Origin: CAKZSB01 sp964646405
Lineage (GTDB): Bacteria > Pseudomonadota > Gammaproteobacteria > Granulosicoccales > Granulosicoccaceae
Reading direction: 5' to 3'
Assembly: GCA_964646405.1 (NCBI GenBank)
Contig: CAZYDV010000001.1
Coordinates: forward strand, 44,399-108,398
DNA length: 64,000 nt
Made by a program: the position numbers and the translations under genes. The notes beneath the pieces were generated by a model. It worked only from the letters and a program-made list of their open reading frames with translations. It was not told the DNA's origin and made no database searches. Below, piece by piece: positions 45,807 to 54,163 of this stretch (positions within the stretch are counted from its first letter, which is position 1; the number at the start of each line of letters is the position of its first letter).

Positions 45807-47188
45807 TCGTACTGCTCGCGGTATTTTCTAACAATGTGCAAGGCCAGCACATTGAGTAATAGAGTGGTGACAAACAGCATCAGACCAAGCGCAAATGCCG
45901 CCAGCGTCTTGGGGCTGTCGAATGCCTGATCGCCAGTGAGCAGCGTGACAATTTGCACGGTCACGGTCGTGACTGCCTCAAGCGGGTTGATGGTGAGATT
46001 GGCGGCAAGGCCAGCCGCCATCACCACGATCATCGTCTCGCCGATGGCGCGCGACACGGCCAGCAACACGCCGCCCACAATCCCCGGCAGTGCTGCGGGT
46101 ATCACCACGCGTCTTATGGTTTCGGATTGGGTGGCGCCAAGCCCGAGCGAGCCGTCGCGAAGCGATTGTGGCACCGCGGTGATCACGTCATCCGACAGCG
46201 ACGATACGAACGGTATGATCATGATGCCCATCACCAGTCCGGCGGCCAGCGCACTCTCCGATGCGACTGACAAGCCTAGCGACTCGCCTGCCGAGCGGAT
46301 CAAAGGGGCCACGGTAAGGGCCGCAAAAAAACCGTATACGACCGTGGGTATTCCGGCGAGTATTTCCAGCAGTGGCTTGACCCAGGAGCGCACCTTTGGG
46401 GTGGCGTACTCGGCCAGATAGATGGCAGCCATCAGGCCCAGCGGGACGGCCACCAGCATGGCAATCGCCGAGATCAACAGCGTGCCGGCGAAAATCGGTA
46501 CCGCGCCAAAACTGCCGGAGCTGCCTACCTGATCGGCGCGGATCGCGGTTTGCGGACTCCAGTGCAGGCCAAAAACAAATTCGTTAAATGGCACTTTGCC
46601 AAAGAAGCGCAGCGACTCGAACAGCACTGACAGGACGATACCGACGGTGGTGAAGATCGCCAGGCAACTGCAGATGATCAGAAACGCCATGATCGATTTT
46701 TCGACCAATGCCCGCGCGCGTAGTGCGGGGCAAATGCTGCGCCAGATCAAAAACGCGCCGATCAAGCCCGCGATCAACGCAAATGCTGACCTCGCCAGTA
46801 CACTCATCGATTGCAACGTCTGGTAGTGAGCGGCCGCCACCACGCGTGTGTCGTCAGTCGAGGCGGCGGTGTTGCCGGCTGCCAGGTTCTTGATATCGTT
46901 GATGACAAGCGCAAGCGTGCCATCAGATTGCTGGCGAACATCTTCTGGCAGTGTCGCCACCGTCAGGTGGGTTATCACCGTCGATTGAAAGACTGTCCAT
47001 AGCGCGATGACCGCCAGGGCGGGTACTGCGTATCCGATCGCCGTCAGATAACCGTGGTAGCGGGGGCGCGAGTGCATCACCCGAGCGTCGGAGCTCGTGC
47101 GTACGAGTCGTTGTGCTCTGGCGTGTCCGTACAGGTAGGCCATCCCTGTCAGGACAAACACGACCAGCATCAGCAAGCTTGTGCTCAT
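45803..47188 (-). CDS. pstC: Phosphate ABC transporter permease PstC
   Basis: 461 residues. Two or three N-terminal helices plus a soluble segment (~75-125) precede the six-helix permease core with the EAA-loop GSLGLGATQSETIRRVVIP. Longer than E. coli PstC (319) but shorter than the ~700-residue Pseudomonas/Vibrio types; paired with the DUF3333-like PstA it resembles the alphaproteobacterial transporter form. First gene of the transporter operon, with a candidate Pho box ~90 bases upstream. No pstS precedes it. Confidence 0.93.
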   Translation of the reverse strand: MSTSLLMLVVFVLTGMAYLYGHARAQRLVRTSSDARVMHSRPRYHGYLTAIGYAVPALAVIALWTVFQSTVITHLTVATLPEDVRQQSDGTLALVINDIKNLAAGNTAASTDDTRVVAAAHYQTLQSMSVLARSAFALIAGLIGAFLIWRSICPALRARALVEKSIMAFLIICSCLAIFTTVGIVLSVLFESLRFFGKVPFNEFVFGLHWSPQTAIRADQVGSSGSFGAVPIFAGTLLISAIAMLVAVPLGLMAAIYLAEYATPKVRSWVKPLLEILAGIPTVVYGFFAALTVAPLIRSAGESLGLSVASESALAAGLVMGIMIIPFVSSLSDDVITAVPQSLRDGSLGLGATQSETIRRVVIPAALPGIVGGVLLAVSRAIGETMIVVMAAGLAANLTINPLEAVTTVTVQIVTLLTGDQAFDSPKTLAAFALGLMLFVTTLLLNVLALHIVRKYREQYE

Positions 47189-47277
47189 TGTGCAGACTCA
47201 GTTGACGGTGAAGGTGGGCCGAATTGGGGGCGGCCGGTGGAGATATAATCCGGTGGTGATAAGGATGCCAGTGGCTT

Positions 47278-47295
47278 GTTACAGCAGTATGACAA
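47278..47295 (-). promoter_or_regulatory. Candidate Pho box upstream of pstC
   Basis: On the minus strand TTGTCAT-ACTG-CTGTAAC: two 7-base half-sites four bases apart, 6/7 and 5/7 to the CTGTCAT consensus. It lies between the phoR stop and the pstC start, implying a PhoB-activated promoter separate from phoBR. No good -10 stands at the ideal distance; CTTATC is the nearest. Confidence 0.65.
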
Positions 47296-47318
47296 TGCTG
47301 GTTGTGTTTGTGGTCTCA

Positions 47319-48650
47319 TCACTGTGCGTTCTGCTGTTGCTTGATGACCACTCGGTGCACACGCGTGGACGGGAAACTGGCGACGAATGATGTCTCGACC
47401 CCCGGCATGCTTTGAATATGCAGCGTGCCGTTGTGGCCGTTCACAATGTGCTTGACGATCGACAAACCCAGCCCGGTACCACCGGATGCACGTGAGCGCG
47501 CGCTATCCACTCGATAAAAGCGCTCGGTGATGTGTTTGAGGTGCTGATGCGGGATGCCAGGGCCATCGTCATTGACGTTCAGCGCCACACCGTCGTCGTC
47601 TGTCGCCTGCCAGCCAATCGAAATCGTCGCGTCGGGTGGTGTGTGCTGGAGCGCGTTGTTGATGAGATTGCTGCACAGGCTTTTCATTTGGCTGGCGCTG
47701 CCAATCAGTTGCAGCGTCGGGTCTATATCCAGTGCGATCGATCGCTCCTCTGCGCCGTTTTGCCGCGCTTCATCGACGCGTTCCTGAATGATTGTAGCCA
47801 TGTCGATTGCAACGGCCTTGTCGTCTTCGATGTCCTGATTTTCCAGTTTCGACAAGGTCAGCAGGTCGGTTACGATTTCACTCATTCTCCGCGTGTGCGC
47901 GGCTGCAGTGGTGATCTGTTTGCGAATGCGTTCGGGTAGTTCGCGATCCTGTTCCAAAAGCGCCAGATGACCATTGACCACGGTCAGCGGGGTTTTCAGT
48001 TCGTGCGATGCATTCGCGACGAAGGCCTGACGCGTCTCACGCAGTCGTACTCGGGCGCTGACATCCCGTGCGCTGAACAGCAACAGATTCTCCGCATAGG
48101 AGACCCGCCGCACAGCCAGCGTGATCGTGCGATCGCGTGGTGAAAGGATCTCGAGTTCCTCTTCGGCGTCGCGGCGTGGCAGGTAGGCCTGAAACGCCGG
48201 CGAGCGAATCAGGTTGTCGATGCGTTGTCCGGCATCGCGCGATGAGACAATGCCCAGCAGCCGCTCGGCGGCATCGTTGGCCCAGACGATCTCGTGATTG
48301 GCGTTGGTGATAATGGTGGCATCGGGCAGGGCGGCGGCAGATCGGTTGTACCAGCCGACAATTTTTTTCAGCCGCTTTTTTCGCTCGCGGGCGCTCTGGC
48401 GCTGGCGAAACACCAGTTTTTCGATATTGCCGACCACGCCGATGGCATCTGGTGCGCTCGCGCGTTTGGCGCCGCGCTGTAACCAAAGATCCACCTCGCG
48501 GGCCTGCTTGAGCAGCCACACGCAATAGCCGGCGAAAGCCACCGCCATGCAAATCCAGAAATGCCCGGTGATCATCCCGACGACGGCGCCGAACGCGGCA
48601 ATGGCGAGCAGGCGCAGTTGTTCGTTCAGCCAGTGATCCTGCTGATGCAT
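47319..48650 (-). CDS. phoR: Phosphate regulon sensor histidine kinase PhoR
   Basis: 443 residues. Two hydrophobic helices at the N-terminus (~12-45), a basic cytoplasmic linker, a PAS domain (~105-185), the HisKA domain with phospho-acceptor His in FVANASHELKTPLTVV, and an ATPase domain with N box NLINNALQHTP, G1 DDGPGIP and G2 GGTGLGLSIVKH. As in PhoR generally there is little periplasmic sequence, fitting phosphate sensing through Pst-PhoU. It is 195 bases downstream of phoB. Confidence 0.94.
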   Translation of the reverse strand: MHQQDHWLNEQLRLLAIAAFGAVVGMITGHFWICMAVAFAGYCVWLLKQAREVDLWLQRGAKRASAPDAIGVVGNIEKLVFRQRQSARERKKRLKKIVGWYNRSAAALPDATIITNANHEIVWANDAAERLLGIVSSRDAGQRIDNLIRSPAFQAYLPRRDAEEELEILSPRDRTITLAVRRVSYAENLLLFSARDVSARVRLRETRQAFVANASHELKTPLTVVNGHLALLEQDRELPERIRKQITTAAAHTRRMSEIVTDLLTLSKLENQDIEDDKAVAIDMATIIQERVDEARQNGAEERSIALDIDPTLQLIGSASQMKSLCSNLINNALQHTPPDATISIGWQATDDDGVALNVNDDGPGIPHQHLKHITERFYRVDSARSRASGGTGLGLSIVKHIVNGHNGTLHIQSMPGVETSFVASFPSTRVHRVVIKQQQNAQ

Positions 48651-48845
48651 CAGGTGGTCCGCAATGCCGGAGTGCGAGGGCTGTCTGCGCGATCAGGACA
48701 CAATAAATTGTGGCACTGGCGGGTGCGCGGTATGGCGATAGGGCAAATGATGGCCGGCAGCCAGTTGCAATGATGGGCGTATTGTCGCGATTGGTGGCTC
48801 AAGTGCAAGTCTGAATTCCGACGCGCGCGCGAATCGCGTATTGGC

Positions 48846-49541
48846 TCAGGCAGGTGGCGAGGAGAGTCGATAGCCGGCGCCGCGAACCGTGTCGATTAAT
48901 CCCTCTATGCCGCCGGTGCCGAGTGCCTTGCGCAGCCTGAGAACGTGCACGTCGACGGTTCGCTCCTCGATGAACGCATTTCTGCCCCAGACGTGATCCA
49001 GCAACTGAGCGCGGCTGTAGACGCGATCCGGATTGTGCATCAAAAACCGCAGCAGGCGATACTCCGTTTCACCCAGGGCGATATCCTGTCCGTCGGCATT
49101 GCACACGCGATGGGCATCTTCATCCAGTTGCAGCGGGCCTGCTCGCAGGATCCGGTCTGGCCCGTGGCCGTGAGCGCGCCGCAGCACAGCGCGGGCACGC
49201 GAGACGAGCTCGGCCGGCGAAAAGGGTTTGGCCAGATAGTCGTCGGCGCCGCTGTCCAGGCCGTGGCTGATGTCGGTGTCGGTGTTGCGTGCCGTCAGCA
49301 TTATCACTGGCAGGTCGCGGGTGACTTCATCGCGACGAATCTCGCGCACCAGTTCAATGCCCGAAGTGACTGGCATCATCCAGTCGATGATCGCCAGATC
49401 GGGGAGTGATTCACTCAGTGCGCGTCTCGCCTCGGCGGCGTTGGCCGCCTGGCGGACCTCAAAGTTGCTGTTGACGAGGGTGAGCTCGATCAGCTCGCGG
49501 ATGTCTGCCTCGTCCTCAACGATCAGAATGGTACCTGTCAT
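48846..49541 (-). CDS. phoB: Phosphate regulon response regulator PhoB
   Basis: 231 residues from ATG 49541 (a TTG six codons earlier is possible). Receiver domain with acidic pocket VEDEAD, phospho-acceptor in LAIIDWMMP (Asp ~53), conserved Thr in IMLTARN and Lys in LAKPFSP. The C-terminal winged helix (OmpR type, ~130-228) has GETEYRLLRFLMHNPDRVYSR and ERTVDVHVLRLRKAL, typical of PhoB. It should bind Pho boxes, of which two candidates occur in this cluster, one before its own gene. Confidence 0.95.
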   Translation of the reverse strand: MTGTILIVEDEADIRELIELTLVNSNFEVRQAANAAEARRALSESLPDLAIIDWMMPVTSGIELVREIRRDEVTRDLPVIMLTARNTDTDISHGLDSGADDYLAKPFSPAELVSRARAVLRRAHGHGPDRILRAGPLQLDEDAHRVCNADGQDIALGETEYRLLRFLMHNPDRVYSRAQLLDHVWGRNAFIEERTVDVHVLRLRKALGTGGIEGLIDTVRGAGYRLSSPPA

Positions 49542-49583
49542 GGTGGCAAGCTTACCCAAAATGCGACATTTGAGCTGACCGAT

Positions 49584-49601
49584 ATGACAGAGCGATGAAT
49601 T
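49584..49601 (-). promoter_or_regulatory. Candidate Pho box upstream of phoB
   Basis: On the minus strand AATTCAT-CGCT-CTGTCAT: the second half-site is a perfect CTGTCAT, the first matches 4/7. TCAAAT lies ten bases after it as a possible -10. It would allow PhoB autoactivation, as known for phoB in E. coli. Confidence 0.55.
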
Positions 49602-49627
49602 ATATCGTCATCGGCATGGCTTCACTC

Positions 49628-49656
49628 TTGAAAGCCGCCTCGCGAAGCATGACAAT
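49628..49656 (+). promoter_or_regulatory. Candidate promoter of the SRP RNA gene
   Basis: TTGAAA, a 17-base spacer and GACAAT (4/6 to the -10 consensus), placed so that transcription would start some 15-20 bases before the inferred 5' end of the mature RNA. Confidence 0.5.
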
Positions 49657-49680
49657 GGGTGTTCAGATTTTCGGGTTTAT

Positions 49681-49793
49681 GGTGCTTTGCATCGGCCCTC
49701 TCGCGACGATAAGCCGTGAACCCCGTCAGGCCCGGAAGGGAGCAGCGGCAGCGGTGGATTCGGGTGCCGGGATGTGGCTGGTGCGAAGTGCCA
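49681..49793 (+). ncRNA. ffs: Signal recognition particle 4.5S RNA
   Basis: The universally conserved apical part is plain: GTCAGGCCCGGAAGGGAGCA followed by GTGCCGGGATGTGGCTGG, forming the SRP domain IV hairpin with its GGAA-type loop and the Ffh-binding symmetric internal loop. Outer arms GGTGCTTTGC and GCGAAGTGCC pair to close a ~110-base rod. It binds Ffh and FtsY to target membrane proteins. Position just before dnaX-ybaB-recR is the usual gammaproteobacterial neighbourhood. Ends are inferred from pairing. Confidence 0.93.
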
Positions 49794-49986
49794 CCCTTCA
49801 TGCGCTGATCGGGCAGCCGGTCAGGCGCCCTATACCCAGGCGCCAGCCTTCGGCTTCAAACACGAGCCCGCGCCAGTTGCGCTCCGCCCGTCTGTCAACG
49901 GCTTCGTTGCAAAACGCCAAAGCACGCTGGCCTGCAAGTCGGCCCGAACGCCGACACTGGCGCTCAACCGACACGTGGACACCGCT

Positions 49987-51756
49987 TTGAGTTACGAAGC
50001 ACTTGCGCGCCGATGGCGGCCCAGAAACTTTGCCGACATGCTCGGCCAGCAGCACGTGTTGCGGGCGCTGACCAATGCGCTCGATCACGATCGCCTGCAC
50101 CACGCTTATCTGTTTACTGGCACGCGCGGCGTAGGTAAAACGACCATTGCACGCATTTTCGCCAAGAGCCTCAACTGCGAGAAAGGCGTCACCTCGACCC
50201 CGTGTGGCGAATGCAGTGCCTGCGTGCAGGTCGATGAGGGGCGCTTTCTCGATCTGATCGAAGTCGATGCGGCCTCCCGAACCGGCGTCGACGATACCCG
50301 CGAGTTACTCGACAACGTCGCCTATGCGCCCGGCAGTGGTCGCTTCAAGGTCTATCTGATCGACGAAGTCCATATGTTTTCCAAAAGCAGTTTCAATGCG
50401 CTTTTGAAAACATTGGAAGAGCCGCCGCCGCACGTCAAGTTTCTGCTCGCGACCACCGATCCGCAAAAGCTGCCGGTCACCGTGCTGTCGCGTTGCCTGC
50501 AGTTCAACCTCAAAGCGATGCCGGCGCCATTGCTGCAGCCGTATTTGATCAAACTGATGGAACAGGAAGAGATCGATTGCGAAGACGCGGCGCTGGCGCA
50601 TATCGCTCAGGCAGCCGATGGCAGTGTGCGCGATGGATTGAGTCTGCTCGATCAGGCGATCGCCTACGGTCAGGGCAAAGTCAACGCTGCCGACGTCGAA
50701 GCCATGCTGGGGCGGTTTTCGCCAGCCAGACTCTACGATCTGCTCGACACACTCGCCGATGGTCGCGGCGATAAAATGTTCGAACTGCTCGATTCCATTG
50801 CCGAATACGTGCCGGACTACACCTTCGTGCTCGGTGAGCTGCTGGGGCTTTTGAATCACATCGCTCGCCTGCAAGTGGTGCCTGGCAGTGTGATTGAGGG
50901 GCTGTCTGATCCCGCCCGGGTCCAGACGCTGGCCGGGAAGATCGACCCGCAGGATGTTCAACTGTGGTACCAGATCGGTCTGGTGGGCAGGCGCGATATG
51001 CCTTACGCTACCTCGCAGCGCCAATCAATCGAGATGACGCTGATTCGAATGCTGGCCTTTACACCGGCAGATGCGCAGCCTGCCGCGGTGGTGCCGTCGC
51101 CTGCAGCCAGTGCGATGCCGGCCGCGGTTGCCGCAAGCCCGTCTGTGCAGGCTCCCGCTACGACAGCCCCGGCCGAACCGCCACCGGCGAATAATCCCGC
51201 GCTGGCAGCATCGCGACCCAGCGCCAAACCTCGTCGCGATCCGGCACCGCCGCGCGCCGCCGCGACACCACCACCGCCAGCTGAAGAAAGCGCAACCCCG
51301 GAGCCCGCCGCGGCGCAGCCAGGCGCCGAGCTCGCGGCGCCGGCCGACCCGGCTACCCTGGACTGGAAGCCGGAGCAGTGGGGCCAGATTGTCAATGAAC
51401 TGCCGGTCAGCGGCATGCCCAAGCAGTTGGCCAGAAATTGTATGTTGGGGAGTGCAAAAGGTGATGAGCTGGTATTGCTGGTTGATCCCGAGTACGCCAA
51501 CCTCGCGCGTTCGCAGCGCAGTTTTCAGCGTTTGCAGGAGAAAATCGGCGTCTATGCCGGTGGCGCGGTAAAATTGTCCATTGAGGTTCCCGATCAATGG
51601 GAGGGCCAGTCGCCGGCTGCACTTGAAGTGCAGGCCCAACAGGCACAACTTGAACAGGCACGGGCATCAATCGCCAGCGATCCGATCGTCAAGGAAATCT
51701 GCGATACCTTCGATGCGACGGTCAGTGAAGGCAGCATCGTGCCGAAGGATGCCTGA
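49987..51756 (+). CDS. dnaX: DNA polymerase III tau/gamma subunit
   Basis: 589 residues from TTG 49987, which gives MSYEALARRWRP, aligning exactly with E. coli MSYQVLARKWRP; a GTG at 49975 is possible, while the longer open frame would run through the SRP RNA. Clamp-loader ATPase: Walker A TGTRGVGKTT (~44-53), zinc Cys in CEKGVTSTPCGECSAC (~64-79), Walker B LIDEVHMFS, SRC motif SRCLQF. A long Pro/Ala linker (~360-450) precedes the tau-specific C-terminal domain. I see no A-AAA-AAG slippery run as in E. coli, so a gamma form by frameshift is not evident. Confidence 0.93.
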   Translation: MSYEALARRWRPRNFADMLGQQHVLRALTNALDHDRLHHAYLFTGTRGVGKTTIARIFAKSLNCEKGVTSTPCGECSACVQVDEGRFLDLIEVDAASRTGVDDTRELLDNVAYAPGSGRFKVYLIDEVHMFSKSSFNALLKTLEEPPPHVKFLLATTDPQKLPVTVLSRCLQFNLKAMPAPLLQPYLIKLMEQEEIDCEDAALAHIAQAADGSVRDGLSLLDQAIAYGQGKVNAADVEAMLGRFSPARLYDLLDTLADGRGDKMFELLDSIAEYVPDYTFVLGELLGLLNHIARLQVVPGSVIEGLSDPARVQTLAGKIDPQDVQLWYQIGLVGRRDMPYATSQRQSIEMTLIRMLAFTPADAQPAAVVPSPAASAMPAAVAASPSVQAPATTAPAEPPPANNPALAASRPSAKPRRDPAPPRAAATPPPPAEESATPEPAAAQPGAELAAPADPATLDWKPEQWGQIVNELPVSGMPKQLARNCMLGSAKGDELVLLVDPEYANLARSQRSFQRLQEKIGVYAGGAVKLSIEVPDQWEGQSPAALEVQAQQAQLEQARASIASDPIVKEICDTFDATVSEGSIVPKDA

Positions 51757-51819
51757 CAAATTTGCAACGGCACTTAAGTATTAACCGGACACCAGGTGTG
51801 AGCACCGAGAGGCTAAGAC

Positions 51820-52143
51820 ATGAAAAGTGGTTTAGGCGCCATGATGAAGCAGGCGCAGCAGATGCAGGAAAAAATGCAAAAGGCGCAGGAGGAGATCGCC
51901 AACCTGCAGATCGAGGGCCAGGCAGGTGGTGGCCTCGTGAAGGTGACCATGACCGGGCGCCACGAATTACGCAAAGTCGATATCGACGACAGCTTGATGA
52001 CTGACGACAAAGAAATGCTCGAAGATCTGCTCGCCGCGGCGGTGAACGACGCCGTGCAGCGGCTCGAGTCCCGCACACGTGAAACCATGCAGGATGCGAC
52101 CGCCGGCCTGAATCTGCCGGCCGGAATGAAGATGCCGTTCTAG
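51820..52143 (+). CDS. ybaB: YbaB/EbfC nucleoid-associated protein
   Basis: 107 residues with a Met/Gln-rich N-terminal helix (MMKQAQQMQEKMQKAQEE), a small beta core (GGGLVKVTMTGRHELRKVDID) and a helical C-terminus ending LPAGMKMPF. Family dimers bind DNA and organise the nucleoid. It lies between dnaX and recR, 63 and 14 bases away, the conserved dnaX-ybaB-recR operon. Confidence 0.96.
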   Translation: MKSGLGAMMKQAQQMQEKMQKAQEEIANLQIEGQAGGGLVKVTMTGRHELRKVDIDDSLMTDDKEMLEDLLAAAVNDAVQRLESRTRETMQDATAGLNLPAGMKMPF

Positions 52144-52157
52144 TTCGGCACAGTCTC

Positions 52158-52751
52158 ATGTCAGATCGCCTACTCGATGATCTCGTAGAATCCCTGCGTT
52201 GTCTGCCAGGTGTGGGGCCGAAATCAGCCCAGCGTATGGCCTTTCATCTATTGCAACGCAACCGCGATGGCGGGCGCCGGCTGGCCGAGTTGCTGCGCCT
52301 GTCGATGGAGCAGATCAGCCATTGCAGCCTGTGCCGCAACTTTACCGAGAGCACGACCTGTGGTGTCTGCAGTGATGGCACGCGCGATGCCAGCAAGCTT
52401 TGCGTAGTGGAGTCACCGGCCGAGCTTGCGGCAATCGAAAAGGCCACCGACTTTCGCGGGCACTATTTCGTTTTGCACGGCAAGCTGTCGCCCCTGGACG
52501 GAATCGGGCCAGAGCAACTGGGCCTCGATGTGCTGACCCGGACGCTCGATCAGGGGGCCGCGCGCGAGGTTATTCTCGCCACCAATTCCACGGTCGAAGG
52601 CGAAGCGACTGCCCATTACATCGGTGAACTGGTGCGAGCTCGCGGTTTGTCGGTGATGCGAATCGCCCAGGGTGTGCCACTGGGTGGCGAAATCGAATAC
52701 GTCGACGGCGGCACGCTGTCACATGCTTTCGCCGGCAGAATGCCGGTGTAA
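52158..52751 (+). CDS. recR: Recombination mediator RecR
   Basis: 197 residues. Helix-hairpin-helix (LRCLPGVGPKSAQRMAFHLL), zinc finger with four Cys (CSLCRNFTESTTCGVC, ~58-73), Toprim domain (LCVVESPAELAAIE ... NSTVEGEATAHYI) and a C-terminal Walker-B-like region ending in the RIAQGVPLGGEIEYVD signature. RecR with RecO loads RecA at gaps. Last gene of the dnaX-ybaB-recR set. Confidence 0.96.
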   Translation: MSDRLLDDLVESLRCLPGVGPKSAQRMAFHLLQRNRDGGRRLAELLRLSMEQISHCSLCRNFTESTTCGVCSDGTRDASKLCVVESPAELAAIEKATDFRGHYFVLHGKLSPLDGIGPEQLGLDVLTRTLDQGAAREVILATNSTVEGEATAHYIGELVRARGLSVMRIAQGVPLGGEIEYVDGGTLSHAFAGRMPV

Positions 52752-52854
52752 AGTCTTCTCAATCGGCGCTGGCCTCATCATAGTGGTGGGGGACAATGGC
52801 ATCGCGCGCCGCTGTAGTGCCACTGGCGCACCTCCCGCAACCTGTGAATCCCTG

Positions 52855-54069
52855 TTGACTGAATCTCGCTCGCCTGATATCGCCCGTGAAAATGTCTTTA
52901 TCTGGCTGATGGCGACGATTCAGTTTATTCATATCGTCGATTTCATGCTGGTGATGCCGCTTGGGCCCGACTTTGCCCGAACGATCGGCATGGACGCGTC
53001 GAAAATCGGTGTCGCAGGTGGTGCCTATACTTTCGCAGCTGCCGTCTCCACTCTGGTGTGTTACCGGTTTCTCGATCGCTTCGAGCGCAAGCGTGCGATT
53101 CTCTTCGCTGTTGCCGGGCTGGCATTGGCGACTGCGCTGACTGCAATGGCCTGGAGTTATCACAGCCTGCTGGTCTTCCGCGCGCTGGCGGGTGCATTTG
53201 GTGGACCGGTTTCAGCGCTGGCACTGGCGACCATTTCAGATACCGTAGCAATTGAGCGCAGAGGGCGCGCGTTTGGCATTCTGATGGCGGCTTTCTCCGC
53301 GGCGGCGGTACTCGGTGTGCCGATCGGTCTGGAGATGGCGCATCGCGTCAACTGGCCCTCAGCCTTTCTGCTGACTGGGTCCGCGACCGCGCTGATTGGC
53401 CTCTTGTTATACACAAAAATGCCATCTTTGCCGGTGGCGGAAGCGAGCGCTCGACCGCGTGAGGGTTTGCTTGGCGCCCTGGCAAACCGGCGCTATCAGC
53501 TAGGTCTGGGTGTGATGTTCGTGTCGATGTTGTCGATTTTTCTGCTGATTCCACATCTGTCGGCCTACTGGCAGTTCAATCGGGGATTTCCGCGCGAGTA
53601 TCTCAGCCTTTTGTACATGGCGGGAGGTGTCGCGTCTTTTTTCGCCGCCTGGTTTGCGGGCTGGCTGGTAGACAAACGTGGCGCTGTGACTGCGATGCTG
53701 GTGCTGGCCGGGGGGCTTTGCTTTGTGACGTTTGGTGTGTTCGTGGCCGAGTGGCAGTGGCCGGTCGCGATCATATTTGTTACCTATATGGCATTTGCCG
53801 CCGGGCGCTCGGTGCCGGGGCAGACGCTCTCGAGCCAGGTGCCCGAGTCCGATCGCCGCGCCAGCTACATGGCGCTGCAGTCCACTGTGCAGAGTCTCGG
53901 CTCCGGGGTGGCGGCAATAACCTCCAGCGCGATCGTTCGCGAAAACCCGGACCACTCACTCATTGGCCTGTCAACGGTTGCGAATGTATCGATCGTCGCG
54001 CTGGTGGTGCTGGTCTGGCTGTGCTGGCGGCTGTCAAAGATGCTGCAGGCGTCGCCGGCGATGCCATAG
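52855..54069 (+). CDS. MFS transporter, DHA1/AraJ-like efflux type
   Basis: 404 residues if started at TTG 52855; GTG 52783 or ATG 52909 are alternatives and none has a strong ribosome site. Twelve hydrophobic helices with the A-like loop FLDRFERKRAILF between helices 2 and 3 and GTP-free antiporter motif region ALAGAFGGPVSALALATISD. The opening IQFIHIVDFMLVMPLGPDFARTIGM is typical of AraJ-like MFS exporters of sugars or drugs. Substrate unknown. It follows recR by ~100 bases and precedes ttcA, with which it is not functionally linked. Confidence 0.8.
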   Translation: MTESRSPDIARENVFIWLMATIQFIHIVDFMLVMPLGPDFARTIGMDASKIGVAGGAYTFAAAVSTLVCYRFLDRFERKRAILFAVAGLALATALTAMAWSYHSLLVFRALAGAFGGPVSALALATISDTVAIERRGRAFGILMAAFSAAAVLGVPIGLEMAHRVNWPSAFLLTGSATALIGLLLYTKMPSLPVAEASARPREGLLGALANRRYQLGLGVMFVSMLSIFLLIPHLSAYWQFNRGFPREYLSLLYMAGGVASFFAAWFAGWLVDKRGAVTAMLVLAGGLCFVTFGVFVAEWQWPVAIIFVTYMAFAAGRSVPGQTLSSQVPESDRRASYMALQSTVQSLGSGVAAITSSAIVRENPDHSLIGLSTVANVSIVALVVLVWLCWRLSKMLQASPAMP

Positions 54070-54163
54070 AGTATTGGCGCTGGATTGGCAGGTTGCCGAT
54101 CAGCATCTGTCGCCCGTATGGCATATGCTTTATTATGGGTCCGCTTTTTTTCGATTCCCGACG

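Noticed and set aside
49774..49986. Longer dnaX frame starting inside the SRP RNA
   Set aside because: The extension overlaps the conserved 4.5S RNA and has no family similarity; the protein aligns with E. coli DnaX from the TTG at 49987.
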